From JAIRNF01 sp031551125 (GTDB lineage Bacteria > Bacteroidota > Bacteroidia > Bacteroidales > UBA932): 64,000 bases of DNA. The stretch covers positions 36,353 to 100,352 of the forward strand of contig JAVBOB010000012.1 of NCBI GenBank assembly GCA_031551125.1, written 5' to 3'. This document shows positions 49,748 through 57,106 of this stretch, in pieces. The notes under the pieces are model-generated. The model had not been told where the DNA came from, did not search any database, and saw nothing but the letters and a program-made list of their open reading frames with translations. A program made the translations under genes and the position numbers. Position 1 is the stretch's first letter, and each line of letters opens with the position of its first letter.

Positions 49748-50332
49748 ATGGGAAAACGCTCCATCATACTTTTTGTTACACTACTACTGCTGGCTGCTGG
49801 CGCATTAGTCTTTCAGAACCGCCTACCATTATGGTTTGGACGCTATGAGATAGGTGAAGCTATCGACAGCCTAAACGGGGTTAAGGTGTACTATAATGGC
49901 CCTATAAGCAACGTATCGGGTCGTAACGTAAGCGCTGACGGGTACAATATAGGCCAACAATACCAGTGTGTAGAGTTTGTAAAGCGCTACTACTACGAGC
50001 ACCTCAAGCATAAAATGCCTAACAGCTACGGGCATGCCAGAGATTTTGTTGACCCCTCGCTCCCCGACAGCTCCATAAACAAACAGCGCAACCTTATGCA
50101 GTACAAAAACCCGAGCAAAAGCAAGCCAAACCCGGATGATTTACTTGTAATGGGTGGAGGGTACGGACATGTAATGATTGTTGCTTCTGTCGGGAAAAAC
50201 GATATTGAAATTATTCAGCAGAATCCGGGCAAAACAGAACCCTCTCGTAAAAAAATTGAATTTACTCAGCTAGCCGATGGGCGTTGGAAAATCAACAACA
50301 AGCGTATTATCGGGTGGTTAAGGAAGGAGTAA
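49748..50332 (+). CDS. CHAP-domain peptidoglycan amidase or peptidase
   Basis: A 194-residue protein with an N-terminal signal anchor (IILFVTLLLLAAGALVF). The CHAP domain covers about 60-190. The nucleophilic Cys is in YQCVEFVKRYYYEHLK, the catalytic His in GGYGHVMIVASV, and the third polar position in IEIIQQNPGK. CHAP enzymes cut peptidoglycan amide bonds, often in stem peptides or crossbridges, or act on glutathionylspermidine. The anchor suggests it works in the periplasm on the cell's own wall. It is 128 bases downstream of a secreted peptidase with a repeat between. Confidence 0.9.
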   Translation: MGKRSIILFVTLLLLAAGALVFQNRLPLWFGRYEIGEAIDSLNGVKVYYNGPISNVSGRNVSADGYNIGQQYQCVEFVKRYYYEHLKHKMPNSYGHARDFVDPSLPDSSINKQRNLMQYKNPSKSKPNPDDLLVMGGGYGHVMIVASVGKNDIEIIQQNPGKTEPSRKKIEFTQLADGRWKINNKRIIGWLRKE

Positions 50333-50365
50333 AAAGATATTTTTGCGCGCTGAAGGCGCATTTCA

Positions 50366-50507
50366 GTTCAGCCCGATGGCAACGCCTCAGGTAGCATAGT
50401 TAAACAATGAGATATAGCGCACTGAAAGTGCAACTTAAGTTGCACTTTCAGTGCGCTATATTATGGTAGATAATCTTTATACCCGAGGCGTTGCCATCGG
50501 GCTGAAC
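50366..50507. repeat. Nested palindromic element with 50-bp perfect palindrome at its centre
   Basis: The outer 23-bp arms (GTTCAGCCCGATGGCAACGC at 50366, complement ending 50507) match perfectly. The centre at 50412-50461 is a perfect 50-bp palindrome around ACTTAAGT at 50433-50440, with arms TATAGCGCACTGAAAGTGCA. No gene is seen between 50333 and 50621. Confidence 0.85.
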
Positions 50508-50584
50508 TAATCTAGCCTTTCAGGCTGCAAGCGCAATTTGAATAGGCTTTAATCACGCTCTAACGGCTATTTTCTAAAAAAGTT

Positions 50585-50592
50585 TATCTTTG
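50585..50592 (+). promoter_or_regulatory. -7 box (TATCTTTG) for pepE
   Basis: TATCTTTG matches TAnnTTTG, 29 bases before the pepE ATG. A small palindrome, GTACAGCGTAC, overlaps the expected start of transcription. Confidence 0.6.
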
Positions 50593-50621
50593 TACAGCGT
50601 ACAAACTAAAACTATACAAAC

Positions 50622-51341
50622 ATGAGACTTCTTTTGATTAGCAACTCGACCAACGCCGGAGAAAAATACTTGGAATATCCCAAACAAAATATTGCCGATT
50701 TTCTAGCAAAGGATAATGTAAAAAAAGTGCTGTTTATTCCCTTTGCAGCAGTATCTTTTTCGTATGACGAGTACCAAGCAAAAGTACAAGATCGTTTTAG
50801 CGAATTCTGTGTAGAGGTTGACTCCATACATCGCCATAAAGATGCCGTAAAGGCTGTAGAAGATGCGCAGGCTATAGTTATAGGCGGAGGCAACACCTTC
50901 CACTTGCTGAAAACCATGCAGGAGCTGAATGTTGTTGAACCTATCCGTAAAAAAGTAATGGGTGGCACTCCGTACATAGGTTGGAGCGCAGGTTCAAACG
51001 TTACATGTCCTACAATATGTACTACGAACGATATGCCTATTGTAGAGCCGCAATCGTTTAAAGCGCTTAACCTTATTCCGTTTCAAATAAATCCACACTA
51101 TCTTGATGCGCATCCTGACGGACATGCAGGAGAAACGCGCGAGCAACGTATTAACGAATATATAGTGGCTAACCCTACCATGTATGTTGCCGGGCTTCGT
51201 GAGGGGTGTATGTTTTTAGTAGAAGACAACCACATGTCTTTAATAGGGAAACGCCCTGTTCGCTTATTTAAGCATGGGGAAACTCCTCGTGAGATGCAGC
51301 CAAACGAGCATTTTTCACAGCTACTGGAGAAAGCGAAGTAG
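50622..51341 (+). CDS. pepE: Dipeptidase E (aspartyl dipeptidase, S51)
   Basis: A 239-residue serine peptidase that hydrolyses dipeptides with N-terminal Asp. The N-terminus MRLLLISNSTNAGEKYLEYP and KKVLFIPFAAVSFSYDEYQ are typical. AIVIGGGNTFHLLKTM binds substrate, and the nucleophile Ser lies in YIGWSAGSNVTCPTICTTND, with NPHYLDAHPDGHAGETREQR near the acidic-residue specificity site. It is a cytoplasmic enzyme lacking a signal peptide. With the M20 dipeptidase nearby and the C69 enzyme upstream it indicates an emphasis on peptide catabolism. Monocistronic with promoter and terminator. Confidence 0.96.
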   Translation: MRLLLISNSTNAGEKYLEYPKQNIADFLAKDNVKKVLFIPFAAVSFSYDEYQAKVQDRFSEFCVEVDSIHRHKDAVKAVEDAQAIVIGGGNTFHLLKTMQELNVVEPIRKKVMGGTPYIGWSAGSNVTCPTICTTNDMPIVEPQSFKALNLIPFQINPHYLDAHPDGHAGETREQRINEYIVANPTMYVAGLREGCMFLVEDNHMSLIGKRPVRLFKHGETPREMQPNEHFSQLLEKAK

Positions 51342-51364
51342 CAATTATTTCATTTCAAAAATAA

Positions 51365-51399
51365 CAACCCTAACAGAACGCAATGTTTTGTTAGGGTTG
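51365..51399. terminator. Terminator-like hairpin after pepE
   Basis: CAACCCTAACA at 51365-51375 pairs perfectly with TGTTAGGGTTG at 51389-51399. A T-containing tract (CTATTT) follows on the plus strand. Confidence 0.7.
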
Positions 51400-51547
51400 C
51401 TATTTAAAAATATAATTACACGTGGAGTAATCTGCATCAATTGTACAGGTTACTTCACTTGTAATGCAAAGGGGAGACCTAACAGGTTCAAAATCCGTTA
51501 AGGCTAAAGTTATCTTACAAAAGAGAGATAGCACAGCAAAAGATGCC

Positions 51548-51563
51548 CGTCATTGCAATGACG
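51548..51563. repeat. Minimal family A palindrome
   Basis: CGTCATTGCAATGACG is a perfect 16-base palindrome equal to the two terminal arms of family A elements joined without an interior. It looks like an internally deleted copy. Confidence 0.5.
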
Positions 51564-51574
51564 GTACAATAAAA

Positions 51575-51608
51575 AGCCCTAACAGGTTTTTAAAAACCTG
51601 TTAGGGCT
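51575..51608. repeat. Perfect 34-bp palindrome / terminator before the M20 dipeptidase gene end
   Basis: AGCCCTAACAGGTTTTT followed directly by its reverse complement AAAAACCTGTTAGGGCT. It lies 27 bases beyond the M20 dipeptidase stop codon (minus strand) and can serve as its terminator. The ACCTAACAGGT theme also appears at about 51477. Confidence 0.7.
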
Positions 51609-51634
51609 AACTATATATAAACATGCGACACGCT

Positions 51635-53008
51635 CTATTTCTTCATCATTTCTGCAAAGTTCAAATAGAAAAGCGGAACGGTTTCAATACCTCTGAAAAG
51701 GTTGAATAGCGGGAAATGCTCGTTGGGTGAGTGGATAGCGTTGCTCTCCAACCCAAAGCCCATAAGTATAGATTTAATTCCCAACACTTTTTCAAACGTA
51801 GCAATAATAGGAATGCTTCCGCCGCTACGGGTAGGAACCGGACGAACGCCAAACGTAGCTTCTATAGCCTTTGCCGCCGCCTGATAGGCAACCGAGTTGG
51901 TAGGCGATACATATGCTTGCCCGCCATGCAGGTTGGTAACCTTTACCTTTACACACTTGGGTGCAATAGAAAGGAAATGCTTGGTAAACAGCTCGGCAAT
52001 CTTTTCGTGTTCTTGGTTCGGCACTAAGCGCATAGATATTTTAGCGTAAGCCTTTGAAGCAATAACGGTTTTTGAACCTTCGCCCGTATATCCACCCCAA
52101 ATTCCGCACACATCAAGTGTTGGGCGGATACCTGTACGTTCAATTGTAGTGTATCCGTCTTCTCCACAAACATCATCAATATCAAGTGATTTTTTGTACG
52201 CATCAAGGTTGAAAGGCGCTTTATTTAGCTCTACACGGTCTTCAGCGCTTAGTACTTCTACGTCATCATAGAATCCGGGAATTGTAATATGTCCGTTTTC
52301 ATCTTGCAGCGAAGCAATCATTTTTGCCAAAATATTGATAGGGTTAGCAACAGCACCACCGTATATACCCGAGTGTAAATCACGGTTAGGTCCTGTAACC
52401 TCCACCTCAAGGTAAGCAAGTCCGCGTAACCCGCAGGTAATTGATGGGATATCCTTTGCAATCATACCTGTATCGGAAACAAGAATTACGTCGGCCTTAA
52501 GCATGTCTTTCTTTTCGGCGCACCACGTTACCAATGCCGGAGAGCCAATCTCCTCCTCCCCTTCTATCATAAACTTCACGTTGCAAGGAAGCAGACCTGT
52601 TTGCACCAAGTATTCAAAAGCCTTAGCCTGAATGAAACATTGTCCCTTATCATCATCTGCGCCACGCGCGTAAATTTTTTCATCGCGTATTTCCGGTTCA
52701 AAAGGTTGGCTTTTCCACAGGTCAATGGGGTCAACGGGCATAACATCGTAGTGCCCATACACTAAAACCGTTGGCAGCTTAGCGTCAATAATTTTTTCCC
52801 CGTAAACAACAGGATTTCCGGTAGTAGGCATTACTTCGGCCTTATCGGCTCCGGCTTTCAACAACAGCTGTTTCCAGTATTCGGCAGCCCTTACCATATC
52901 AGGCTTATGTGAATCTTCCGAGCTGATGGATGGAATACGAATCAATCCAAAAAGTTCGTCTAAGAAGCGTTGCTTGTTTTCTTCAATGTACTGCTTAACG
53001 TTTGTCAT
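51635..53008 (-). CDS. M20-family dipeptidase
   Basis: A 457-residue di-zinc aminoacyl peptidase. Metal ligands and signature blocks are present: VLVYGHYDVMPVDP (His and the bridging region), YARGADDDKGQ (bridging Asp), IEGEEEIGSPAL (catalytic Glu) and ILVSDTG. A dimerisation domain lies at about 185-385 (GLRGLAYLEVEVTGPNRDLH), and GGSIPIIATFEK and GLESNAIHSPNEHF near the end complete the active site. It resembles cytosolic non-specific dipeptidases. No signal peptide is present. It stands alone on the minus strand, with a REP-like element upstream. Confidence 0.95.
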   Translation of the reverse strand: MTNVKQYIEENKQRFLDELFGLIRIPSISSEDSHKPDMVRAAEYWKQLLLKAGADKAEVMPTTGNPVVYGEKIIDAKLPTVLVYGHYDVMPVDPIDLWKSQPFEPEIRDEKIYARGADDDKGQCFIQAKAFEYLVQTGLLPCNVKFMIEGEEEIGSPALVTWCAEKKDMLKADVILVSDTGMIAKDIPSITCGLRGLAYLEVEVTGPNRDLHSGIYGGAVANPINILAKMIASLQDENGHITIPGFYDDVEVLSAEDRVELNKAPFNLDAYKKSLDIDDVCGEDGYTTIERTGIRPTLDVCGIWGGYTGEGSKTVIASKAYAKISMRLVPNQEHEKIAELFTKHFLSIAPKCVKVKVTNLHGGQAYVSPTNSVAYQAAAKAIEATFGVRPVPTRSGGSIPIIATFEKVLGIKSILMGFGLESNAIHSPNEHFPLFNLFRGIETVPLFYLNFAEMMKK

Positions 53009-53062
53009 AATACTTTATTTTAGTTATAGTTTTATCAATCTCACCGCTCTTTCTCTAAAGCA

Positions 53063-53129
53063 CGTCATTACGAGCGTAGCAAAGTAATCTCTTGAATAAA
53101 CAGATTGCTTCGCTACGCTCGCAATGACG
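53063..53129. repeat. Family A (REP-like) element
   Basis: CGTCATTACGAGCGTAGCAA and AGTAATCT on the left against CAGATTGCTTCGCTACGCTC and GCAATGACG on the right. It lies between prfA and the M20 dipeptidase gene. Confidence 0.8.
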
Positions 53130-53198
53130 ATGAGCGATGCGGTAAATATACAAAAAAAGCGAAGACATGCTTCGCTTTTATCCTGTTTGATGAGAGGG

Positions 53199-54284
53199 CT
53201 ATAATTCGCTTTCTTTTAACCGTTCTGCGTTTTCGGCAATTTGAAGCTGGTCGATTACCTCCTGTATATCGCCATCCATAAAAACCGGAAGGTTATACAT
53301 GGTGTAGTTAATACGGTGGTCGGTCATACGGCTTTGCGGATAGTTGTACGTGCGTATCTTAGCCGAACGGTCACCTGTTGAAACCATTGTTTTACGCTGT
53401 CCTGCCACCTCGTCCAAATACTTTTGGTGCTCCATGTTGTATAAGCGAGTACGAAGTTCGGCAAGCGCCTTCTCGTAGTTCTTTATCTGCGACTTTTCAT
53501 CCTGACATTGCACCACAAGTCCCGAAGGTATGTGCGTGAGACGAATAGCGGAGTAGGTGGTATTTACCGACTGCCCGCCCGGACCGGATGAACAGAAGGT
53601 ATCTTTACGAATATCGTTTAAGTTCAATTCTATATCAAATTCCTCTGCTTCGGGTAGCACAACCACAGATGCGGCAGAGGTATGCACACGTCCCTGTGTT
53701 TCAGTTTGAGGCACGCGTTGTACACGGTGTACACCCGACTCATACTTCAATACACCATACACGCCGTTTCCGCTAACCTTTACCACGACTTCCTTATAAC
53801 CACCAACCGTTCCTTCCGAGACGTTGGTAACTTCCATTTTCCACCCCTTACGCTCAATAAATTTGGTGTACATGCGGAAAAGGTCTCCGGCAAAAATAGA
53901 GGCTTCATCGCCACCTGTACCCGCGCGTATTTCAAGTATAGCGTTTTTGGCATCTTGCGGGTCTTTCGGTATAAGCAGAAACTTTATTTCTTCCTCAACC
54001 TTTGGTATCGCATCTTCCAGCTCGTCTTGTTCGGCTTTTGCCATCTCACGCATTTCCTCGTCTTTCTCGTTAGCCAAAATAGACTTTGCCTCGTCGAGGT
54101 TGCTCAGCATTTTTTTATAGCGCTCGTATGTCTCTACCAGCGGCTCTAAATCACGATACTCCTTGTTGAGAGCAACAAAGCGTTTCATATCGGAAATTAC
54201 TGCCGGGTCGGTAATTTGCTGGCCAATTTCGTCAAACTTATGCTTAACGCCTTCCAGCTTATCTAGTATGCTATTTTCACTCAT
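53199..54284 (-). CDS. prfA: Peptide chain release factor 1
   Basis: A 361-residue release factor recognising UAA and UAG. ATG 54284 starts the normal MSENSILDKLEGVKHKF; the upstream extension crosses the promoter and is rejected. Codon-recognition region reads RVQRVPQTETQGRVHTSAA, with PQT at the PxT tripeptide position. The peptidyl-tRNA hydrolysis motif GGQ is in SSGPGGQSVNTTYSAIRLTH, where the Gln is methylated in other bacteria. Also seen: AGTGGDEASIFAGDLFRMY and the C-terminal STGDRSAKIRTYNYPQSRMT. A TACTTTTG box lies just upstream. Confidence 0.96.
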   Translation of the reverse strand: MSENSILDKLEGVKHKFDEIGQQITDPAVISDMKRFVALNKEYRDLEPLVETYERYKKMLSNLDEAKSILANEKDEEMREMAKAEQDELEDAIPKVEEEIKFLLIPKDPQDAKNAILEIRAGTGGDEASIFAGDLFRMYTKFIERKGWKMEVTNVSEGTVGGYKEVVVKVSGNGVYGVLKYESGVHRVQRVPQTETQGRVHTSAASVVVLPEAEEFDIELNLNDIRKDTFCSSGPGGQSVNTTYSAIRLTHIPSGLVVQCQDEKSQIKNYEKALAELRTRLYNMEHQKYLDEVAGQRKTMVSTGDRSAKIRTYNYPQSRMTDHRINYTMYNLPVFMDGDIQEVIDQLQIAENAERLKESEL

Positions 54285-54304
54285 GGTCTTTAATAAAATG
54301 GGTA

Positions 54305-54312
54305 CAAAAGTA
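54305..54312 (-). promoter_or_regulatory. -7 box (TACTTTTG) for prfA
   Basis: CAAAAGTA on the plus strand reads TACTTTTG on the minus strand, 20 bases before the prfA start. Confidence 0.6.
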
Positions 54313-54396
54313 GTAATATTCCGGTTAATAACCCGAATTCCAGCCACAAGCAGAGGAATCCCCTCCCTTTGCCCGTTGAAATAAAAGATAGGGTAG

Positions 54397-54789
54397 CTAG
54401 ATGAAGCCGCTTATTCTATCGGCAATAGCGGTAAACTGTTCTTTTGACAGGCTTAGCTTGGCCTTTTTAAAATCAACATCAGCCTCACTGTTAAGAGGAA
54501 TAAGGTGAATGTGCGCATGTGGGACTTCCAACCCAAGCACAACCACTCCTACCCGCCTACAGGGAACGGCTTTTTTAATTCCTTTTGCAACCTTTTGCGC
54601 AAACAGGGTAAGGCCGGCAAGCGTTGTTTCATCCAAATCAAAAAGGTAATCCACCTCTTGCTTTGGTATTACCAACGTATGACCCTCACAAATGGGGTTT
54701 ATATCAAGAAAGGCGTAAAAACGGTCATCCTCAGCTACTTTGTAGCTGGGAATTTCGCCCGCTGCTATTTTGCTGAAAATTGTTGCCAT
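54397..54789 (-). CDS. HIT family nucleotide-binding protein (HINT-like)
   Basis: A 130-residue histidine-triad protein. The opening FSKIAAGEIPSYKVAEDDRF and GHTLVIPKQEVDYLFDL are typical of HINT branch proteins, and the catalytic triad is PHAHIHLIPL (HxHxH). HINT enzymes hydrolyse purine phosphoramidates and acyl adenylates. It starts 13 bases after greA on the same strand, so the two are probably co-transcribed, a common pairing in Bacteroidota. Its start ATG 54789 is supported by the canonical N-terminus. Confidence 0.95.
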   Translation of the reverse strand: MATIFSKIAAGEIPSYKVAEDDRFYAFLDINPICEGHTLVIPKQEVDYLFDLDETTLAGLTLFAQKVAKGIKKAVPCRRVGVVVLGLEVPHAHIHLIPLNSEADVDFKKAKLSLSKEQFTAIADRISGFI

Positions 54790-54802
54790 TGCTTGTTTTT
54801 TA

Positions 54803-55273
54803 TTAACGTGATATTTCGAGTATTTCCAGCTGCATTACTCCCGAGGGAATCTTTACTTCTACCACTTCTCCCTTCTTCTTTCCAAGTAGGGCTTGTGCAA
54901 TAGGTGTACCAACCGATAGACGGCCTTCTTTAAAGTTTGCTTCCGTTTCGGCTACAATCAAGTACTCCATCAGGGCTTTTGTTGCTACATTCTTAAGCTT
55001 TACCCTTGTAAGAATTTGTACCTGTGAGGTATCTATTTTAGACTCATCCATAACGCGGGCCTTGGCCAATGTGTCTTCCAGCTTGGCAATACGCATTTCA
55101 TGAAGCCCTTGAGCCTCTTTAGCCGCATCATATTCAGCGTTTTCTGACAAGTCACCTTTATCACGTGCCTCTGCAATTTGAGCCGATATAGCCGGACGCT
55201 CATTTTTTAGCTGTTCAAGCTCCGCTTTCAGCTTCTGTAGCCCTTCTTCCGTTACGTAGATAACTTTACTCAT
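54803..55273 (-). CDS. greA: Transcription elongation factor GreA
   Basis: A 156-residue factor that stimulates transcript cleavage in backtracked RNA polymerase. ATG 55273 gives MSKVIYVTEEGLQKLKAELE; the longer frame crosses the promoter-proximal leader. The coiled-coil has acidic tip residues in ARDKGDLSENAEYDAAKEAQ. The globular C-terminal domain ends VKIPSGVMQLEILEISR. A TACCTTTG box lies 67 bases upstream. It leads an operon with the HIT gene. Confidence 0.96.
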   Translation of the reverse strand: MSKVIYVTEEGLQKLKAELEQLKNERPAISAQIAEARDKGDLSENAEYDAAKEAQGLHEMRIAKLEDTLAKARVMDESKIDTSQVQILTRVKLKNVATKALMEYLIVAETEANFKEGRLSVGTPIAQALLGKKKGEVVEVKIPSGVMQLEILEISR

Positions 55274-55339
55274 AGCTTTATCCTTTATGATAGGGAATAA
55301 AAAAGAATCCCGGTGCATATTGCCCGGAACTCTATTACA

Positions 55340-55347
55340 CAAAGGTA
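55340..55347 (-). promoter_or_regulatory. -7 box (TACCTTTG) for greA
   Basis: CAAAGGTA on the plus strand reads TACCTTTG on the minus strand, 67 bases before the greA start. Confidence 0.6.
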
Positions 55348-55475
55348 GTAAAATTTCCCTTTAATTGTCCAAATGCTTAAAAACACCCTAACAGATTTCT
55401 TCGTTTCGAATCCTTAATAAATCTTATCAATTGCGTAATCAATAATATTGATATGACCGTTACCTCAAATTTGGC

Positions 55476-55483
55476 TATATTTG
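55476..55483 (+). promoter_or_regulatory. -7 box (TATATTTG) deciding the start of the Rieske-like lipoprotein
   Basis: TATATTTG matches TAnnTTTG and lies 27 bases before the TTG at 55510. It falls inside the reading frame from ATG 55453, which argues that the ATG is not the start. Confidence 0.5.
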
Positions 55484-55509
55484 CATCAAATCACTTATTA
55501 TCACACACT

Positions 55510-55935
55510 TTGAAGAAAAAGTTACTTTACATTCTACTGGGAGGATTCCTATTTCTTTTACCTTTTGGCTGCGGAAAGGAGGATGATTATAACGTTTTGC
55601 CCTATGCAAAGGTTGAGTTTCTATTCTATCCTTATCAAACACCCGAGTTAGGCGCATACGGAGGCATTAAGCTGTTTTCCGGTTATGGCTATAACCGGAA
55701 CGGGGTTTACGTGTGTAATATTGGCGAGACTGATTTTGCTTTCCTAGCCTTTGATGCCACCTGTCCCAACGAGAAAGATTACAGAACGGTTGTTAGCGTA
55801 GTAACGAACTCCATTCTTAAGCTGAAATGCCCTAAATGCGGAAAGGTGTACGATTTACGAGATGCCAAAAGCGGACTGCAACGCTACCCCATACAAGTTC
55901 AAGGTTACGGCAATTTTTACAGGGTGGTAAACTAA
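55510..55935 (+). CDS. Rieske-like lipoprotein with altered cluster ligands
   Basis: A 141-residue protein, counted from a TTG start at 55510. That start gives a clean lipoprotein signal, MKKKLLYILL and LFLLPFGC (acylated Cys21), and places the -7 box upstream; the ATG at 55453 would bury the signal 19 residues in. The C-terminal half has ATCPNE and then LKCPKCGKVYDLRD, in the order of a Rieske domain (CxH and CxxH), with Asn and Cys where the two His ligands belong. It could be a structural zinc site or an unusual cluster. It lies between greA (divergent) and rubrerythrin. Function unknown. Confidence 0.72.
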   Translation: MKKKLLYILLGGFLFLLPFGCGKEDDYNVLPYAKVEFLFYPYQTPELGAYGGIKLFSGYGYNRNGVYVCNIGETDFAFLAFDATCPNEKDYRTVVSVVTNSILKLKCPKCGKVYDLRDAKSGLQRYPIQVQGYGNFYRVVN

Positions 55936-56025
55936 AGCAACTTATTATACAACATACTTACCCATACCAACATTTTGGGCAAATGAAATGTTACCATAAT
56001 TAATCTTAACTAAATACACATGACC

Positions 56026-56604
56026 ATGGAAAAATCTCTTAAAGGAACCAGAACGGAACAAAACCTGCTGAAATCGTTTGCGGGCGAATCACAGGCACGT
56101 AACCGTTATGTAATGTTTGCCAAGCAGGCGCGCAAGGAAGGATATGAGCAAATTGCCGCTTTTTTTGAAGAAACAGCACTTGACGAACAAAAGCACGCGC
56201 AGGTATTCTTCTCCTTTTTGGAGGGCGGCCCTGTTGAAATTACCGCCACCTACCCTGCCGGAAAGGTTGGTAGCACTCCAGAAAACCTACTTGCTGCGGC
56301 TATGGGCGAACAGGAAGAGTGGGAAGTACTGTACAGCGAATTTGCTGCTATTGCACAGGAAGAAGGATTTCCAAAGATTGCCTCAAAGTTTAAGCTTATT
56401 GCTACGGTAGAAAAGCGTCATGAAGCACGCTACCGTAAGCTGTTAAGCAACATTGAAGCAGAAGAGGTATTTAAGCGTGGGGAAAAGAAACGCTGGAAAT
56501 GCCGTGAATGCGGATATACGCACGAAGGTGATAAGGCATTGGAAAACTGCCCGTTATGTGAACATCCTAAAGCATTCTTCGAGCTACTTGCCGAAAATTT
56601 CTAG
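56026..56604 (+). CDS. rbr: Rubrerythrin
   Basis: A 192-residue non-heme iron peroxidase protecting anaerobes from hydrogen peroxide. ATG 56026 gives the usual MEKSLKGTRTEQNLLKSFAG; ATG 56020 two codons upstream is also possible. The four-helix bundle carries diiron ligands in FAGESQARNRYVMFAKQ, EETALDEQKHAQVFF, IAQEEGFPKIASKF and TVEKRHEARYRKLL. The C-terminal rubredoxin-like domain has two CxxC pairs (WKCRECGYTHEG and ENCPLCEHPKAFF). It indicates an anaerobic or microaerophilic habit. Confidence 0.96.
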   Translation: MEKSLKGTRTEQNLLKSFAGESQARNRYVMFAKQARKEGYEQIAAFFEETALDEQKHAQVFFSFLEGGPVEITATYPAGKVGSTPENLLAAAMGEQEEWEVLYSEFAAIAQEEGFPKIASKFKLIATVEKRHEARYRKLLSNIEAEEVFKRGEKKRWKCRECGYTHEGDKALENCPLCEHPKAFFELLAENF

Positions 56605-56677
56605 GCAACAGCTATCTTTAGTAAAAGCCTCGACAGCAGCAGCTGTTGGGGCTTTGCTTATTTATGGGTGCTAAAAT

Positions 56678-56979
56678 AGACTTCTTCGGAAAATACCGAG
56701 ATGTAAGTATTTCTATCACTTTCTATACACCATTACAAGCAACCCCTGCGGGGTTAAACAACAATAACCCCGTATGCAATGCGGGGGTAACTGGACGGAA
56801 GCTAAAATTGCGCAGGGAGCACCAGCCTTCCTTAGAAACAAGGCTGGTGCTCCCTGCGCAATCGAACTCACCCGCTTATACCGTGGGTTACACCCACGGT
56901 TATTCATATTCAGCCCGCTTTGGGGCTGTGTGCTTCACCGCTGTTTTATGTTGTCGGAAAGTATTTTCCAAAGAGGCCC
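56678..56979. mobile_element. Family C MITE-like element, copy 3 (about 302 bp)
   Basis: Left end AGACTTCTTCGGAAAATACC is nearly identical to that of copy 1. The right end reads AAGTATTTTCCAAAGAGGCC, its inverted partner. The interior contains a perfect 22-bp hairpin (TTGCGCAGGGAGCACCAGCC and onward at 56808, partner ending 56861), CCGTGGGTTACACCCACGG at 56881-56899, and CAGCCCGCTTTGGGGCTG. The interior is inverted relative to copy 1. AAT flanks both ends. Confidence 0.7.
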
Positions 56980-57059
56980 AATTTAGTACATCATTGTGTC
57001 ACTTCGCTTGCAATGATGTACTTCTTTTCTATGTGTTAGATTAACTAGCTATAATTCGA

Positions 57060-57067
57060 TATATTTG
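57060..57067 (+). promoter_or_regulatory. -7 box (TATATTTG) for the GH3 glycosidase
   Basis: TATATTTG matches TAnnTTTG, 39 bases before the ATG at 57107. Confidence 0.6.
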
Positions 57068-57106
57068 CATCCGTTGACCTGAACACCTAATATAATTTAC
57101 TATCCA

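Larger units (their letters stand above)
56605..57106. other. Gap between rubrerythrin and GH3 glycosidase genes
   Basis: It holds a hairpin after rubrerythrin (AAAGCCTCGACAGC near 56624, GCTGTTGGGGCTTT near 56641), a family C element (56678-56979), a partial family A palindrome (GTACATCATTG at 56987 and GCAATGATGTAC ending 57021), and a TATATTTG promoter. No gene is supported. Confidence 0.65.
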
